A stretch of DNA of 64,000 bases. Origin: Campanula takesimana (taxonomy: Eukaryota; Streptophyta; Magnoliopsida; Asterales; Campanulaceae). The position numbers were made by a program, and so were the translations under genes. Numbering within the stretch: the stretch's first letter is position 1; every line of letters starts with the position of its first letter. The notes below the pieces were generated by a model that worked only from the letters and a program-made list of their open reading frames with translations, did no database searches and was not told the DNA's origin. Below, one piece after another: positions 11,512-22,180 of this stretch. The stretch is from assembly GCA_026119855.1 (NCBI GenBank), contig JAOWBW010001126.1, forward strand, positions 186,001 through 250,000, in the 5' to 3' direction.

Positions 11512-12602
11512 GTCTTTACAGACTGAAGTGTAGGAATGTCGTTTCCAATGAGTAATATGTCATCCACATATAAAATAAGGAATAGCACTATGCTCCCACT
11601 AATCTTCTTGTATACGCAAGGCTCATCTTCATTCTTGATGAAACCAAACTCTTTGACCGATTCATCAAAACGGAGATTCCAACTCCTAGAAGCTTGCTTT
11701 AATCCGTATATGGATTTCTGCAATTTGCATACCTTAGAATTTTGTTCAAAACCTTCTGGTTGTGCCATATACACATCCTCTTGTAGTTTTCCATTTAGGA
11801 AAGCGGTTTTGACATCCATTTTCCATATTTCATAGTCATGATATGCGGCAATGGCAAGCAAAATTCTTATAGACTTGATCATTGCTACGGGTGAAAAGGT
11901 TTCATCATAGTCAATACCATGAACTTGCCTATAACCTTTCGCTACAAGTCTAGCTTTGTAAGTATGCACCTTCCCATACATGTCAGTCTTCTTCTTGAAG
12001 ACCCATTTGCATCCTATGGTTTTTACACCTTCGAGCGCATCAATAAAGTTCCAAACTTGATTATTTTGCATGGATTGCAATTCAGATTGCATGGCTCCAA
12101 GCCACTTATCCGAATCATGAGAAGACATCGCCTCTTGGTAGGTTTTCGGTTCATCATTCTCAATGATTTCCACCTCATTACAATCCGTTACGAGAAATCC
12201 ATATCTCTCGGGCTCGGATCGTAACCTACTAGATTTGCGAGTTACTTGTGTATTTTGAACAGGTTCCACAACTCCTTGTGGTTCTTGTTCTTGTTCCACT
12301 ATCGGTTCGATGTCATTTTCTGGGTCTCGAATTTCTTCAAGATTTATTTTACTCCCACTGATTTCTTTGGAGAGAAACTCTTTCTCTAGAAAGATACCAG
12401 TTCGGGCAACAAACACTTTGTTGTCCGTTTGGTTGTAAAAGTAATATCCTTTAGTTTCCTTAGGATATCCCACGAAAATACATTTATCAGATTTGTGTGC
12501 AAGTTTGTCTGAGACAAGTCTTTTGACAAAAGCTTCACAACCCCAAATCTTCATGAAAGACAGATAAGGATTCTTTCCGCTCCATATCTCATATGGAGTC
12601 TT
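11412..12602 (-). pseudogene. Integrase tail and reverse transcriptase of element G
   Basis: The frame 12554-11412 begins in the integrase-RT linker ('KIWGCEAFVKRL', 'CIFVGYPKETKGYYFYN') and has the RT core: 'GCKWVFKKKTDMYGKVHTYK', 'MDVKTAFLNG' and the catalytic 'LYVDDILLIGND'. A shift near 11450 breaks the RT thumb. A TAA just upstream of 'KTPYEIWSG', at about 12603, separates it from the integrase. RT copies the element RNA into DNA. Confidence 0.87.
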
Positions 12603-12838
12603 TTAAACCGATTTAGTTGGACCACGATTTAGTGTGAAAGCAGCGGTTTCTAGAGCGTAACCCCAAAAGGATATTGGAAGATCAACTTGACTCATCATTG
12701 ATCGAACCATGTCTAACAAAGTCCGATTTCTCCTCTCGGACACACCATTCCATTGTGGTGTTCCGGGTGGAGTCAATTGTGAAACTATTCCATAATTCTT
12801 TAGATGATCATCAAATTCATGAGTCAATTGTAGCAACA
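12603..12838 (-). pseudogene. Integrase fragment of element G
   Basis: About 75 codons. 'PPGTPQWNGVSERRNRTLLD' carries the final catalytic Glu of the integrase core. Before 'LTHEFDDHL' the frame enters sequence matching element A, so the first two catalytic Asp residues are missing. Confidence 0.8.
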
Positions 12839-13021
12839 AGGGTTGATTAAGTTTTAGACAGGGCATTGTATCCTAGGTTTTGGGTTAGGGTTCAATAAGA
12901 CGGGGGATTAAGATTGTAAATTTCCTAGGTTTTGAGAGTAGGGTTTCGGGAATTTGGAAATGATGTTGCATGCGGGGCTTTGGAAATTCCCTAGAACTTG
13001 GGCTAAGGTTAAAGAGGATGT

Positions 13022-13835
13022 TGCAGTTTCCTAGGCTTAAGGATATGTGACTACCTAGGCTTGAGGCTAGGGTTTAGGGAGAACACGACTTCCTAGGTTT
13101 GAGGCTAGGGTTTGGAAAGAATATCGACTACCTAGGCTTGAGGCTAGAGTTTGGAGGGAATGTGACTACCTAGGCTCGAGGGTAGGGTTTAGGATGGATG
13201 TGGCTACCTAGGATCGAGGCTAGGGTTTAAGAAGGATGTAACTTCCTAGGCTTTAGGCTAGGGTTTGGAAGGATGTAATTACCTAGGCTTGGGGCTAGGG
13301 TTTGGAGAGAATGCGACTACCTAGGCTTGAGGCTAGGGTTTGGAGGGAATGTGACTACCTAGGCTTGAGGCTAGGGTTTGGGAAGATGTGATTACCTAGG
13401 CTTAAGGCTAGGGTTTGGGAATATGTGATTACCTAGGCTTGAGGCTAGGGTTCGGAGCGCATGTGACCTCCTAGGCTAGAGGCTAGGGTTTGTAGAGGAT
13501 GTGATTACCTAGGCTTGAGGCTAGGGTTCGGAGCGCATGTGACTTCCTAGGCTAGAGGCTAGGGTTTGTAGAGGATGTGGCCACCTAGGCTTGAGGCTAG
13601 GGTTGAGAGAATGTGATTACCTAGGTTTAAGGCTAGGCTTCGGATAGAAGGTGACTACCTAGGCTTGAGGCTAGGGTTTAGAGAGAAGGCGATTACCTAG
13701 GTTTGGGACTAGGGTTTAGAGGGAATGCGATTACCTAGGTTAAAGGCTAGGCTTTGAATAGAAGGTGACTACCTAGGCTTGAGGCTAGGGTTTGGAGAGA
13801 ATGTGACTACTTAGGCTTAAGGCTAGGGTTTGGAG
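13022..13835 (-). repeat. 38-bp tandem array of element A
   Basis: About 20 imperfect units. In the element's sense each holds AAACCCTAGCCTCAAGCC then TAGGTAG. AAACCCTA is the plant telobox. The flanking 12839-13021 is diverged sequence of the same kind, matching B 37265-37440. Confidence 0.85.
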
Positions 13836-15690
13836 ACCGAAAGCATTTGAAGGTTTGTCTTGGTTTAGACCGAGCAAGTTTGAGGTCTAAGAGTGTTGCG
13901 GTTTGGGGCAGGTGAGCTTGATACCTCATGGCTGGATAGGCTCGATAGGTTAGACCTAGGATAGAGTGCTAGGGTTTATCTAGGGTAAGACTCAGACATG
14001 TGTTAAGAAGACCGGGGCCTAATGGAATGGTAGGCGTGAGATCTAGGAGATCGAAGGCTAGGCAGGGTAGCGTTGGGACATAAGGCTTTCAAGCGGGTAT
14101 GTCTTTTGTCCTAGAGAAACCGCGTTATGGGTTAGGACCAAGCAGGCTTGAGGTCGGCCAAGGAGCAACGGATTGGGATTGGATGATCCTAGTACCTAAT
14201 ACGCATGTCGGGCTTGGATCCTAGAGTGTTTGAAAGTTTAGGCTAGGTGCGAACCATAGGTGCGGGAAATGGTTTTGGATATATGACCATGTTGGCTCTT
14301 TAGGTAAAGGGATTGAGTGTCCAAGACTTTGCTTGAGTACAATAGGTACCTAAGTTGGATTGGGTATGCTTAGGTCCTAAGTTTGTCTCAGAGGTCATTG
14401 CGCGTGACCAAGCTCATTCGGCGATTGCGAAGGTGGGTTTGGTATGGGACCAAAGGTGTTAAGCGCACGATTTTTGACTGGACGGGTTTTGATATCTTTA
14501 TGGCATATCACGGTACGCGGGAGGTCCTATGCGTTCGAGCACGTTTGAGGTTTGGACTCGTGGGGAAGAAAGGTTTGAGATCTATGGAGTTCAAGGGTGG
14601 ACCTTGTAGGTGGCGAGGTTTGGACTCGGCTCGGATTAAGTAGGTTAGAGACCTAAGGGGTTGAAGGTCAGACTAGGAAGTCTTTTGAAGCTAAGGAGTG
14701 ACACTAGGTTTAAGAGTGGCAGGGCCATGGTTTGGGTATGACGGTAGGCGTAGATGGCATTGTTTTGGTTGGACCGAGCAGGGGCTTGGGAACTAAAGAG
14801 TTCTAAGGGTCGACATCTAAGGTTATAGACCTAGAGGGTAGACATTTTTGTGATCTAAAGGGTTTAGGAGTTGAGACCTAAAGTGTGGATCGGATATGCT
14901 AGAGACCTACAAGGTAGGCGCTTGGTAGACTTGAATGGACTTGGGATCTAAGGGATCGTTCAATAGGTTAGACTGGGTAGACCTAAGAGGTTGGACCTAA
15001 GAGGATAAGGGAGACATAGTCTGGACAAGGTAAAGATGAATATATATTGGTAGGTTTGGATCTAAGAGATCAGGTAGACTCGAGACCAGTAGGTTCGGGA
15101 CCTAATGGGTCATTCTAAGGATTTGGATTCGGTAGACTGGTTTAAGGCTTGAGGTTTTGGATAAGACTGATTTGAAGCTTTAGGAGTCCCGCTACTAACT
15201 TGTGGAGGGTCGAGCTAAGGGGTTATGGTGTAACCTATGTAAGACTGGCCGGGTAGGTGCGGGACCTAAGGTTTTAAATCAAGTCAGATTGGGATGTAGA
15301 GAGTTGAGGGTTTAGGGCTAGGGGTTCCCTAAAGTGTAGGAGATAGGGTAAAGGACCGAGTCAACTCAAGAATCATGGAGATGGGTCTCAGATGGATCGA
15401 GGATGTTTTTACAATTTTGTGGAGACCGAGAGTGCGGGTTTATAAACAAAGTGTCAGGGAAGAGAATACTTTTGAAAGTGTTATGATTTTATAAAGATGC
15501 CTTATAATTAGTTATGATTCTAACAAATTCAAAGTGTTCGTCATGTGCAGAGTTTGACGATGTGGGGTACATCCTTGTTGAAGCCTCGATATTCTCTGAA
15601 AAACCACATAGTCGACCCATTCTGTTGGGGAAGCCCTAGTTCGATAAGGGTGTAGAGCGGGGTATCCTACCTCCTTTAAGACGCACCCTT
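13836..15690 (-). repeat. Diverged 'cctaag/ggtcta' repeat field of element A
   Basis: About 1.85 kb rich in short phrases such as 'gacctaagg' and 'gtaggttta' without a clean period. It matches B 34800-36654. A plus-strand ORF of 86 codons (14383-14643) and its B counterpart are antisense and have no family features; I do not regard them as genes. Confidence 0.6.
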
Positions 15691-15697
15691 TTTTCTT

Positions 15698-15728
15698 CCT
15701 AGACCGCCCTTGCGGGTTTTCAATCTAG
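15698..15728 (-). other. HP2 hairpin motif, element A copy 1
   Basis: Plus-strand arms CTAGA/TCTAG outside and CCGC/GCGG inside. A poly-T run follows at 15750-15770. Confidence 0.6.
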
Positions 15729-16191
15729 CAGGCATCTGTTTTGCGTCATCATTTTTTTTTTTTTTTTTTGAAATCATTCAGTCGACTCAAAAAAGGAAAA
15801 AAGAATTGTTTGAAAACATGCGGGGGCATTTTGGGGAGAGTAAGAGAGAGAGAGATAGTACTCACATTTTGACTCTTTGGGCAACTGAGTGTATATATGT
15901 ACAAAAGGGAGGAAGCCCCTACTTGACAGAAAGTAAGTGTTTAGCTCTTTCCTATATTGTAGAATGGAAGACTTGTCGAGACATTTGAAAATTGTTTTAT
16001 TCAAGATTCTCATTTGATTGCTAGAGAATGGACCTCGTTGATTAGTTATGCATCTTATGATTATGTTTTAGACTAGTAGTCTCGAAATAATAAATGTTTT
16101 GATCAATTGTGAGTGAAGAAGTCTGGAAAGAAATATGGGGCAAGAGAGAAGAGAAGGAAAATTGGCTACGAGGTGGGTTGTGTATATTTTG

Positions 16192-16252
16192 GACCGGACC
16201 CTAAGGTTGCCTACGTTCTCCTCAAGGTGAGAAGCTCAGGTCCGCGTAGTTC
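16192..16252 (-). other. HP1 hairpin motif, element A copy 1
   Basis: In sense the outer arms are CTACG/CGTAG and the inner arms TTCTC/GAGAA, ending GGGTCCGGTC. Confidence 0.65.
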
Positions 16253-16551
16253 GGGGATATCCTGGCTGATGATGGAGTTGGGTTTGAGTATGAGGTTCAT
16301 TTGTCGCGATAGGTTGCTCCGTTGTAGCTTGTTGCTTTGGATTGCTTCATTGCAGCTCATTGCGGTGGATTGCTCCATTGTAGTTGTCATGGCTGCTGCT
16401 ACCGCGTTAATCTTCTTTGTAGGGAAAGAAAGAAAAATAGAACATTTGAAGTGAAAATAAAATGGCACTTTTACTTTTCTATGGTGATAGCCCCTTCTAT
16501 TTTTCTTTATTTTTTTTTTATTTTATCTCTTTGTGCACACCCTTTTTTTTG

Positions 16552-16582
16552 CCTAGGCCGCCCTTTCGGGTTTTCAACCTAG
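16552..16582 (-). other. HP2 hairpin motif, element A copy 2
   Basis: Outer arms CTAGG/CCTAG: both sides are changed relative to the CTAGA/TCTAG copies, so pairing is kept. Confidence 0.65.
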
Positions 16583-16616
16583 CGGGCTTCTTTTTGGTGC
16601 AATGCTCTAACTTTTT

Positions 16617-16646
16617 CCTAGGTTGCCCTTTTGGGTTTCAACCTAG
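16617..16646 (-). other. HP2 hairpin motif, element A copy 3
   Basis: Outer arms CTAGG/CCTAG. The inner part is weaker (TTGCCC/TTGGG), 34 bp from copy 2. Confidence 0.55.
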
Positions 16647-17566
16647 CGAGCCTTTTTTTATATATTTGTACATGAAACGTTGGGCAAGACGAGCCCCTAG
16701 TTTGCTTTCGCCTCTCTCGTTTGCGAGGTAGCCTCTTTATAGTTCAAGCGGCCTTTTGCTGGCGGCGGGCATCCTAGCCCCTTGATTTATACCGGTAGAG
16801 CTCCATCGGATTATCACGTGGCACCTATTAATGGCATGAACAACTTCGTGCATTTATTTTATATTTGCGATGGAATACGGACAGCCCCGGTGTATCGGCA
16901 TGTAGTACTTATGAAGGGAACAAACAACCCCTTAAATTGTGGCAGCATGGATGTCTATTTGATGATGAGCAACCGCAGTCCATTTCTTTGTCATGACCGT
17001 ATGGAAAAGGGGTCTAATGGTGGGATGAGAGGCGTATGAGGATAGTGTATGGGAGAAGGTGTATATAGAGAGTGTACATGAAGTGTGTACAAGGGGTGAG
17101 TGTATAGAGAGAGTGTATGGGGGTAGAATGTAGAGAGAAGAGAAAGTGATTCGTTCATCCCAATTGGTCAAAGCATTTGTTATCTTGAGACTAATTGTGT
17201 ATTTAGTTATGTGAATGGTTTATGGGTCCATTTACCTTTTAATGAGTCGTCATTAATGAGTAAGATTAAGATTAATTCATCATAGAAAGATATAGCAATC
17301 AAATGAAGATGGTGAATAAGAAAATTTTCATGGAATTGATTTATGCAAGATTATGTCTCAAGTCTAGAGAGAAAAGAAATAAAGACTCTTTCATTATTTG
17401 AAAGAAAAACGACTAATCCGGGGTGGACTTTTACTAAAGAAACAAAAATAGTCCAAGGTGGACTTTTGACTAAAGACACTATAGAACCTACGAAAACTGA
17501 ATGACCCTTTTTATTTATTATTTAAAAGAGGTATCCCCAGTTTGCTCTTTCTTGTTTGGACTTTGC

Positions 17567-18223
17567 TCACGCCCATGCATTCCTATCGCGGGTGATGGCT
17601 CCGCTATCAATGAGGCTTTGGATCTTCCTTTTCAATTGGAGGCAACCTTCAGTGTCATGCCCAATGTACTGGTGGTATTTGTAGTATTTGGAGGGATCCA
17701 AGTCTGGTCTTACCCTGTTTGGTTCATAGTTGAGTAGAGGAGCCAACTTGCCGGCTCGAACCAAACCTTTGAAGAATTTGGCTAACGGCGTACCTAAGTC
17801 GTCGAATTCGCGCTCGTCCTTCCTTTCACGAACTGTCTTTGAGGGTGATTTAGGTACCGGTACCCCTTGTTGATGAGTAGTCATAGGAGGCATCCCAACG
17901 GGGAAAGTCTGTGGCGGCCCGTACATTTGAGGAGCGTACGGGTGTCGACATTGAGAAAGAGGGAGAACTCGGCTGAGGTAATCATAAACGCCACGAATGT
18001 CAGACAAATGGTGCCTCTCGATATTTCTTAGGGTCTTATGCATCTCCTTTTGAAAGTGTGTTGCTTGCTCGTTGAGAATGGCCTTAAAGTGGATTGCTTG
18101 TTCATCGAGGATGGCTTCGAAGTGGGATGCTTGCTTACTGAGAGCAGTAACGGTGTAGAGGATTGTCTCGGGATCTTGGGTAGCAGCTTCAGTTGCAACT
18201 TCGATGTTCCTTGCAGCCGACAT
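17567..18223 (-). CDS. Capsid-less gag-like protein of element A (218 aa)
   Basis: Intact ORF with ATG at 18221-18223. Residues about 30-70 form a heptad-like segment with an 11-residue internal repeat ('HFEAILDEQAI', 'HFKAILNEQAT'). A Pro-rich linker follows, then 'LGTPLAKFFKGLVRAGKL' and a knuckle-like 'YKYHQYIGHDTEGCLQLK' with 'IQSLIDSG', both typical of the region after capsid in Tat gag proteins. The capsid domain between them is missing, so 218 aa compares with about 450 in element C. The first knuckle Cys is Tyr here, so metal binding is doubtful. The copy in B is broken. It could be an RNA-binding or oligomerising remnant, or simply a decaying gag with an internal deletion; function is unproven. 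Confidence 0.6.
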   Translation of the reverse strand: MSAARNIEVATEAATQDPETILYTVTALSKQASHFEAILDEQAIHFKAILNEQATHFQKEMHKTLRNIERHHLSDIRGVYDYLSRVLPLSQCRHPYAPQMYGPPQTFPVGMPPMTTHQQGVPVPKSPSKTVRERKDEREFDDLGTPLAKFFKGLVRAGKLAPLLNYEPNRVRPDLDPSKYYKYHQYIGHDTEGCLQLKRKIQSLIDSGAITRDRNAWA

Positions 18224-18375
18224 GATGCAGAACTCTAGTCATGAAAGAATTAAGCCTCTTAGTTGAATTAAATTAGATTCGTATTTAATGATAAGGCATC
18301 GTTATAAAATCATTTTTTGGAAAAGAGTCGGTCTCCACATTTTCGAAATGCATCTTGGTAAAAAATTGAAAGTTT

Positions 18376-18455
18376 GACCGGGCCGAAGTTGCCTACGTTC
18401 CCCTTATCATGAGGGAGAGGTCTCACACAATAAGAGGCTCAGGTCGTCGTAGTTC
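18376..18455 (-). other. HP1 hairpin motif, element A copy 2
   Basis: Outer arms CTACG/CGTAG and a longer inner arm, ending in GGCCCGGTC. It lies about 150 bp upstream of the gag-like start. Confidence 0.6.
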
Positions 18456-18584
18456 GAATCAAGTTAGACTTTTAAAAAGAGGTGAGAGATGACCATAGGG
18501 GTCAAAAAGAGGGAGATGACTCGGTCTGTAGTCGAGCATGGGTGAGGAAGACCTATAGGAATCAGGTAAGGTTTGACTTAAGGT

Positions 18585-20215
18585 TTGACCTAAATTTGAC
18601 CTAAGGTTTGACCTAAGGTTTGAGACAAGAAATGGTTCAAGCTAGGATGCGATGATAATGGTGGGTTAACCTAGATGGGTAAAGGATAGGTCGACCTAAA
18701 TGAGAAGGGTTGGATTGACCTATATGGTGAATGAATCAAGATAGCGGGTTGTAGCGGTTTGCCTATGGGATGATCTAAGCGGGATAGACATGGTTTGACC
18801 TAAGCGGGTCTAAGGTTTACCTATTCGGGTTGGTGGACTAAGGAAGGTTAGAGATTGACCTAGATAGATCCAAGATAGGTAAGTCGACCTAAGCGGGTCA
18901 CGGGGTGACCTTGACGGGTCAAAGGTGAAGGGGTAGTTTTAACCTAAGACGGACAAGTTGACCTAAATGGGTCAAGGATGGTGTGTGGACCTAAACGGGT
19001 TGACCTAGGTTGGTCTGGACGACGGTGGGTCAAATAATGACCTAGATGGGTCAAGATGACGGTTTCACCTAAGCCGGTTAGGACCAAAGGTAATTGGTTC
19101 ACCTATTGAATCAAAGATTGACCTAAGAGGTCGAAAACGGATAAGGTTGACCTAGGAGTCCAAGTTTGACCTAAGAGGTCGAAGGTGATTGGGTTGACCT
19201 AGGAGGTCAAAGGTTGACCTAAGAGGTCAACGGGTGATAATGTTGACCGAGGGGGTCAATGGTTGACCTAAGAGGTCAAAGGTGATAAGGTTGACCTAGG
19301 AGGATGAGGTTGACCTAAAAAGTCAAAGATGATTAAGTTGACCTAGGGGGGTCAAAGGTTGACCTAAGAGGTCGAAGGCGGATGAGGTTGACCTAGGGGG
19401 TCAAGGGTAGACCTAAGAGGTCAAAGATGATAAAGTTTACCTAGGGGGTTAAATGTGATAAGGTTGTCCTAGGAGGTCAAGGGTTGACCTAAGAGGTCGA
19501 AGGCGGTTAAATTTGACATAGGCGGTCAAGGGTTGACCTAAGAGGTCGAGGGGTGACCTAAGAGGTCGAGGGTGATAAGGTTGACCTAGGAGGTCAAGGG
19601 TAGACTAAGAGGTCAAAGGCGGATAAAGTTGACCTAGGCGGTCAAGGGTAGACCTAAGAGGTCAAAGGCGGATGAGGTTGACCTAGGCAGTCAAGGGTTG
19701 ACCTAAGAGGTCAAAGGTGGATGAGGTTGACCTAGGCGGTCAAGGGTTAACCTAAGAGGTCAAAGGTGGATGAGGTTAACCTATGGGGTCAAAGGTTGAC
19801 CTAAGAGGTCGAGGGGTGACCTAAGAGGTCGAAGGTGATAGGGTTGACCTAGGAGGTCAAGGGTAGATCTAAGAGGTCAAAGGCGGATAAAGTCGACCTA
19901 GGCGGTCAAGGGTAGACCTAAGAGGTCGAAGGTGATAAGGTTGACCTAGGAGGTCAAGGGTAGACCTAAGAGGTCAAAGGCGGATAAAGTTAACCTAGGC
20001 GGTCAAGGGTAGACCTAAGAGGTCAAAGGCGGATGAGTTTGACCTATGGGGTCAAAGGTTAACCTAAGAGGTCGAGGGGTGACCTAAGAGGTCGAAGGTG
20101 ATAAGGTTGACCTAGGAGGTCAAAGGTTGGGAAGGTTGACCTAGGCGGTCAAAGGTTGACCTAAGAGGTCAAAGATGATTAGATTGTCCTAAGAGGCCAA
20201 AGGATGGTGAGATTT
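18585..20215 (-). repeat. About 48-bp tandem array of element A, rich in TTGACC
   Basis: Roughly 30 or more imperfect units of the form GTTGACCTAGGNGGTCAA plus GGTTGACCTAAGAGGTCAA. Each unit has up to four TTGACC/GGTCAA cores, often as inverted pairs. It lies between primer site and gag-like ORF, in the transcribed leader. The first 300 bp (18585-18900) are more diverged. Confidence 0.85.
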
Positions 20216-20676
20216 TGGCCAAAGCGGGTCGATATGAAGGGTAGACCCAAATGGATCGCAATGATGGGTAGGTAACCTAGATAGGCCAAGATGAGGAATT
20301 TTAATATATAGCCCGAGCGATGGACCTTAGAGGGCGCCTAGATGCAATGCACATTTATTTTGCGAAAAGTTTTGCATTTATTTACATCCTAAATGGTTGA
20401 TCCAAGGAGTGTCCTAATCTCTATGTGTGGGTTGACACGGGTAGGATAAAGGTTCCCACCGCTCGTGGAACGTACATGGTGAGTGGCAAGAAACTAATTC
20501 TTTTTAGGGAGAAAAGAGAGGTGTTTTTTTAATGCTTGAATGATGCAATGCAATACAAGAGAGAGAGAAGAGGGAGAGGATAAGAATGTACAAGGGAGCA
20601 TAGCAAAGTCTCGTTTGACCTTAGTACTATAGGGAAAGTACAAAAAATACATGTATTGAAAAAATACAAGGTACAC
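20216..20676. other. Leader spacer of element A
   Basis: Unique leader sequence, matching B 29790-30410 except that A lacks about 100 bp present in B at 29985-30090. No ORF with recognisable features. Confidence 0.6.
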
Positions 20677-20985
20677 ATATTAACATGGCAAAAATACGAG
20701 GTGCATGTGCAACCATGGCAAAGTGTGAGGTGCATGTGTAAACATGGCAAAGTGTGAGGTGCATGTGCAAACATGGCAAAGTGTGAGGTGCATGTGCAAA
20801 CGCAAAGTGTGAGGTGCATGTGCAAACATGGCAAGGTGTGAGGTGCATGTGCAAACATGGCAAAGTGCGTGGTGAATGTGAGAACATGGCAAAGTGCGTG
20901 GTGCATGTGAGAACATGGCAAAGTGTGTGGTGCATGTGAGAACATGGCAAAGTGTAAGGTGCATGTGAGAACATGGCAAACATCA
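20677..20985 (-). repeat. 29-bp tandem array of element A
   Basis: About ten units of CATGTTTGCACATGCACC plus TCACACTTTGC (sense), beginning some 50 bp downstream of the primer site. Each unit holds CATGCA. One unit near 20800 is shortened. The array is open in all three frames because the period is not a multiple of three, so long ORFs over it mean nothing. Confidence 0.85.
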
Positions 20986-21035
20986 TGATGTGAACGAAAG
21001 TTAGACCCACTAAGTTTGAAAAAGTTTCAAAGCAA

Positions 21036-21053
21036 TCCCCAGCGGAGTCGCCA
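21036..21053 (-). promoter_or_regulatory. Primer-binding site of element A
   Basis: In sense TGGCGACTCCGCTGGGGA, complementary to the 3' end of plant tRNA-Arg(ACG) including CCA, as in Ogre-type elements. It lies 1 bp from the LTR. Confidence 0.8.
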
Positions 21054-21054
21054 C

Positions 21055-22180
21055 TGTGAATACGTGTGTTTGGATTTGGTATATTCATAGCAACATTAAA
21101 ATTATGAGAATCGCCACGCCGTTTTAATTATAGCCAAAACATTGAGAAAAGCATGTTAATGGGTTCGGGGGTCAAATTACAACAAGAGAAGAATATTCAC
21201 GTTATCACTCCTATTGCCCGAATTGATCGGTCTTTCTATCATGATGCGGTGTATGTAGTGTGTTAGTGATTGAGACCGGATCCGAAGATTGCCTACGTTC
21301 CTCTCAATGTGAGAAGCTCAGGTCAGCGTAGTTCGAGAAGAATTTAGAATAGGCAGAAGAATCGGGATCATGCATAATGAGGGGGGAATTACCTAAAGAT
21401 TAGGGTTTAGAAGTAGTTCCTAGATCATCCTTGGGTTGATGAACCCTAGATCATCATTGGCTATGAAATAACATGTTAACATGAAGATCGTAACCCTAAA
21501 TATAGCATAAATAAGGTTTTAACCTAAGAATATGATGAACATGCGAAGAACATATTAGGAACATATGAATGTCATGAAGAAAATATGAATAAAGATGTTA
21601 GGAACATGAATATTATGAAGAACACATGAATAAACATATTAAGAATATGAATATTATGGATCTAAATTAATAATATGGCAAGAACATGAAGAAAAAGTTA
21701 GAAAACTTTCCTTTGTTGGCAAGAAATAACCTTGGATCTTCTTGGGATTCTTGAGAGTGTTTTTGGAGGCTTGAATGACTTGATTTGGGAGCAAAATCGT
21801 CCCTTAAGAGCTCTCAAATTCGGATCCCCCAATTATGAGGCAAGGGAGGTCTTTAAATAGGAAACTGATAGAGAGATCTGACGGTCCAGATCATCCGGGG
21901 CGGATGTGGCCGCATGGCCAAGATGGAGGGCGGCGGCGACCCAAGGTTGGAGCTTGGACGAATGTGGCCGCGTGGCCATCATTCCTGGCTGACTTAATTA
22001 TTAAGCTAGGGTTTTGCATGTTTTATGGAAACCCTATTTTGGCCATCTTTAAGATGTTCTAAAACAATGAGGTATATTTTGGGAATCCAGGACAAGTCTT
22101 TGCAAGGTTTGTAATTCATATAAAGTCCTTGTTTATTTGGGAAATCCCTAATAAACTCATTTTTAGATCGGGTACTAACA
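21055..22180 (-). repeat. 5' LTR of element A (1126 bp)
   Basis: Sense ends TGTTAG and CACA. A TATTTAAA box lies at 21859-21852, with CpG-rich GGCC-CG-GGCC blocks upstream at about 21905-21985. It is collinear with the 1140-bp LTRs of B. An HP1 motif lies in its 3' part. Confidence 0.88.
21274..21334 (-). other. HP1 hairpin motif in the LTR of element A
   Basis: Outer arms CTACG/CGTAG, inner arms TTCTCA/TGAGAGGAA, then GGATCCGGTC. Confidence 0.65.

Larger units (their letters stand above)
9120..12838 (-). mobile_element. Copia element G, 5' half deleted
   Basis: Minus-strand Ty1/copia element inserted in the SIRE protease region. It has a complete 3' LTR (9120-10565), a polypurine tract, RNase H, RT and the end of integrase. 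At about 12838 it is cut in the integrase and joined to element A, so the rest of integrase, protease, gag, primer site and 5' LTR are lost. The left flank is TTCTC; the matching duplication on the right has gone with the deletion. Confidence 0.85.
16253..17566. other. Non-coding part of element A between hairpins and gag-like ORF
   Basis: About 1.3 kb with two HP2 copies (16552-16646), several 60-90-codon ORFs that look like shadows, and a stretch of 'gtgtat/agagag' simple sequence at 17040-17140. It matches B 32930-34230. I recognise no gene here. Confidence 0.6.
12839..22180 (-). mobile_element. Element A: non-autonomous Tat-like LTR element, 3'-truncated
   Basis: Reading leftwards: 5' LTR (22180-21055), exact tRNA-Arg primer site, 29-bp repeats, a W-box-rich repeat array, a capsid-less gag-like ORF (18223-17567), HP1/HP2 hairpins and a 38-bp repeat array. 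It then stops at 12839 against copia G. It matches element B in reverse orientation (B 28357 to about 37440) nearly throughout. The B 56-bp repeats, hairpin field and 3' LTR are absent because of the truncation. There is no pol. It lies in the linker between SIRE integrase and RT. Confidence 0.85.

Noticed and set aside
13022..13835. Interstitial telomere sequence, because of many 'AGGGTTT' steps
   Set aside because: The period is 38 bp and each unit has only one telomere-like heptamer; there is no TTTAGGG tandem.
14383..14643. Conserved 86-93 codon ORF shared by A and B (35818-36099)
   Set aside because: A and B are near copies, so sharing is expected; the ORF is antisense to the element and has no recognisable motif.
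15774..16013. 79-codon ORF shared by A and B (34471-34710)
   Set aside because: The same argument applies; composition is AT-rich non-coding, with no domain features.
20677..21088. Long His/Cys-rich ORFs over the 29-bp repeats (also at 29463-30157) as metal-binding proteins
   Set aside because: The 29-bp period makes all three frames open and similar; there is no start context or conserved frame, and the region lies in the leader after the primer site.
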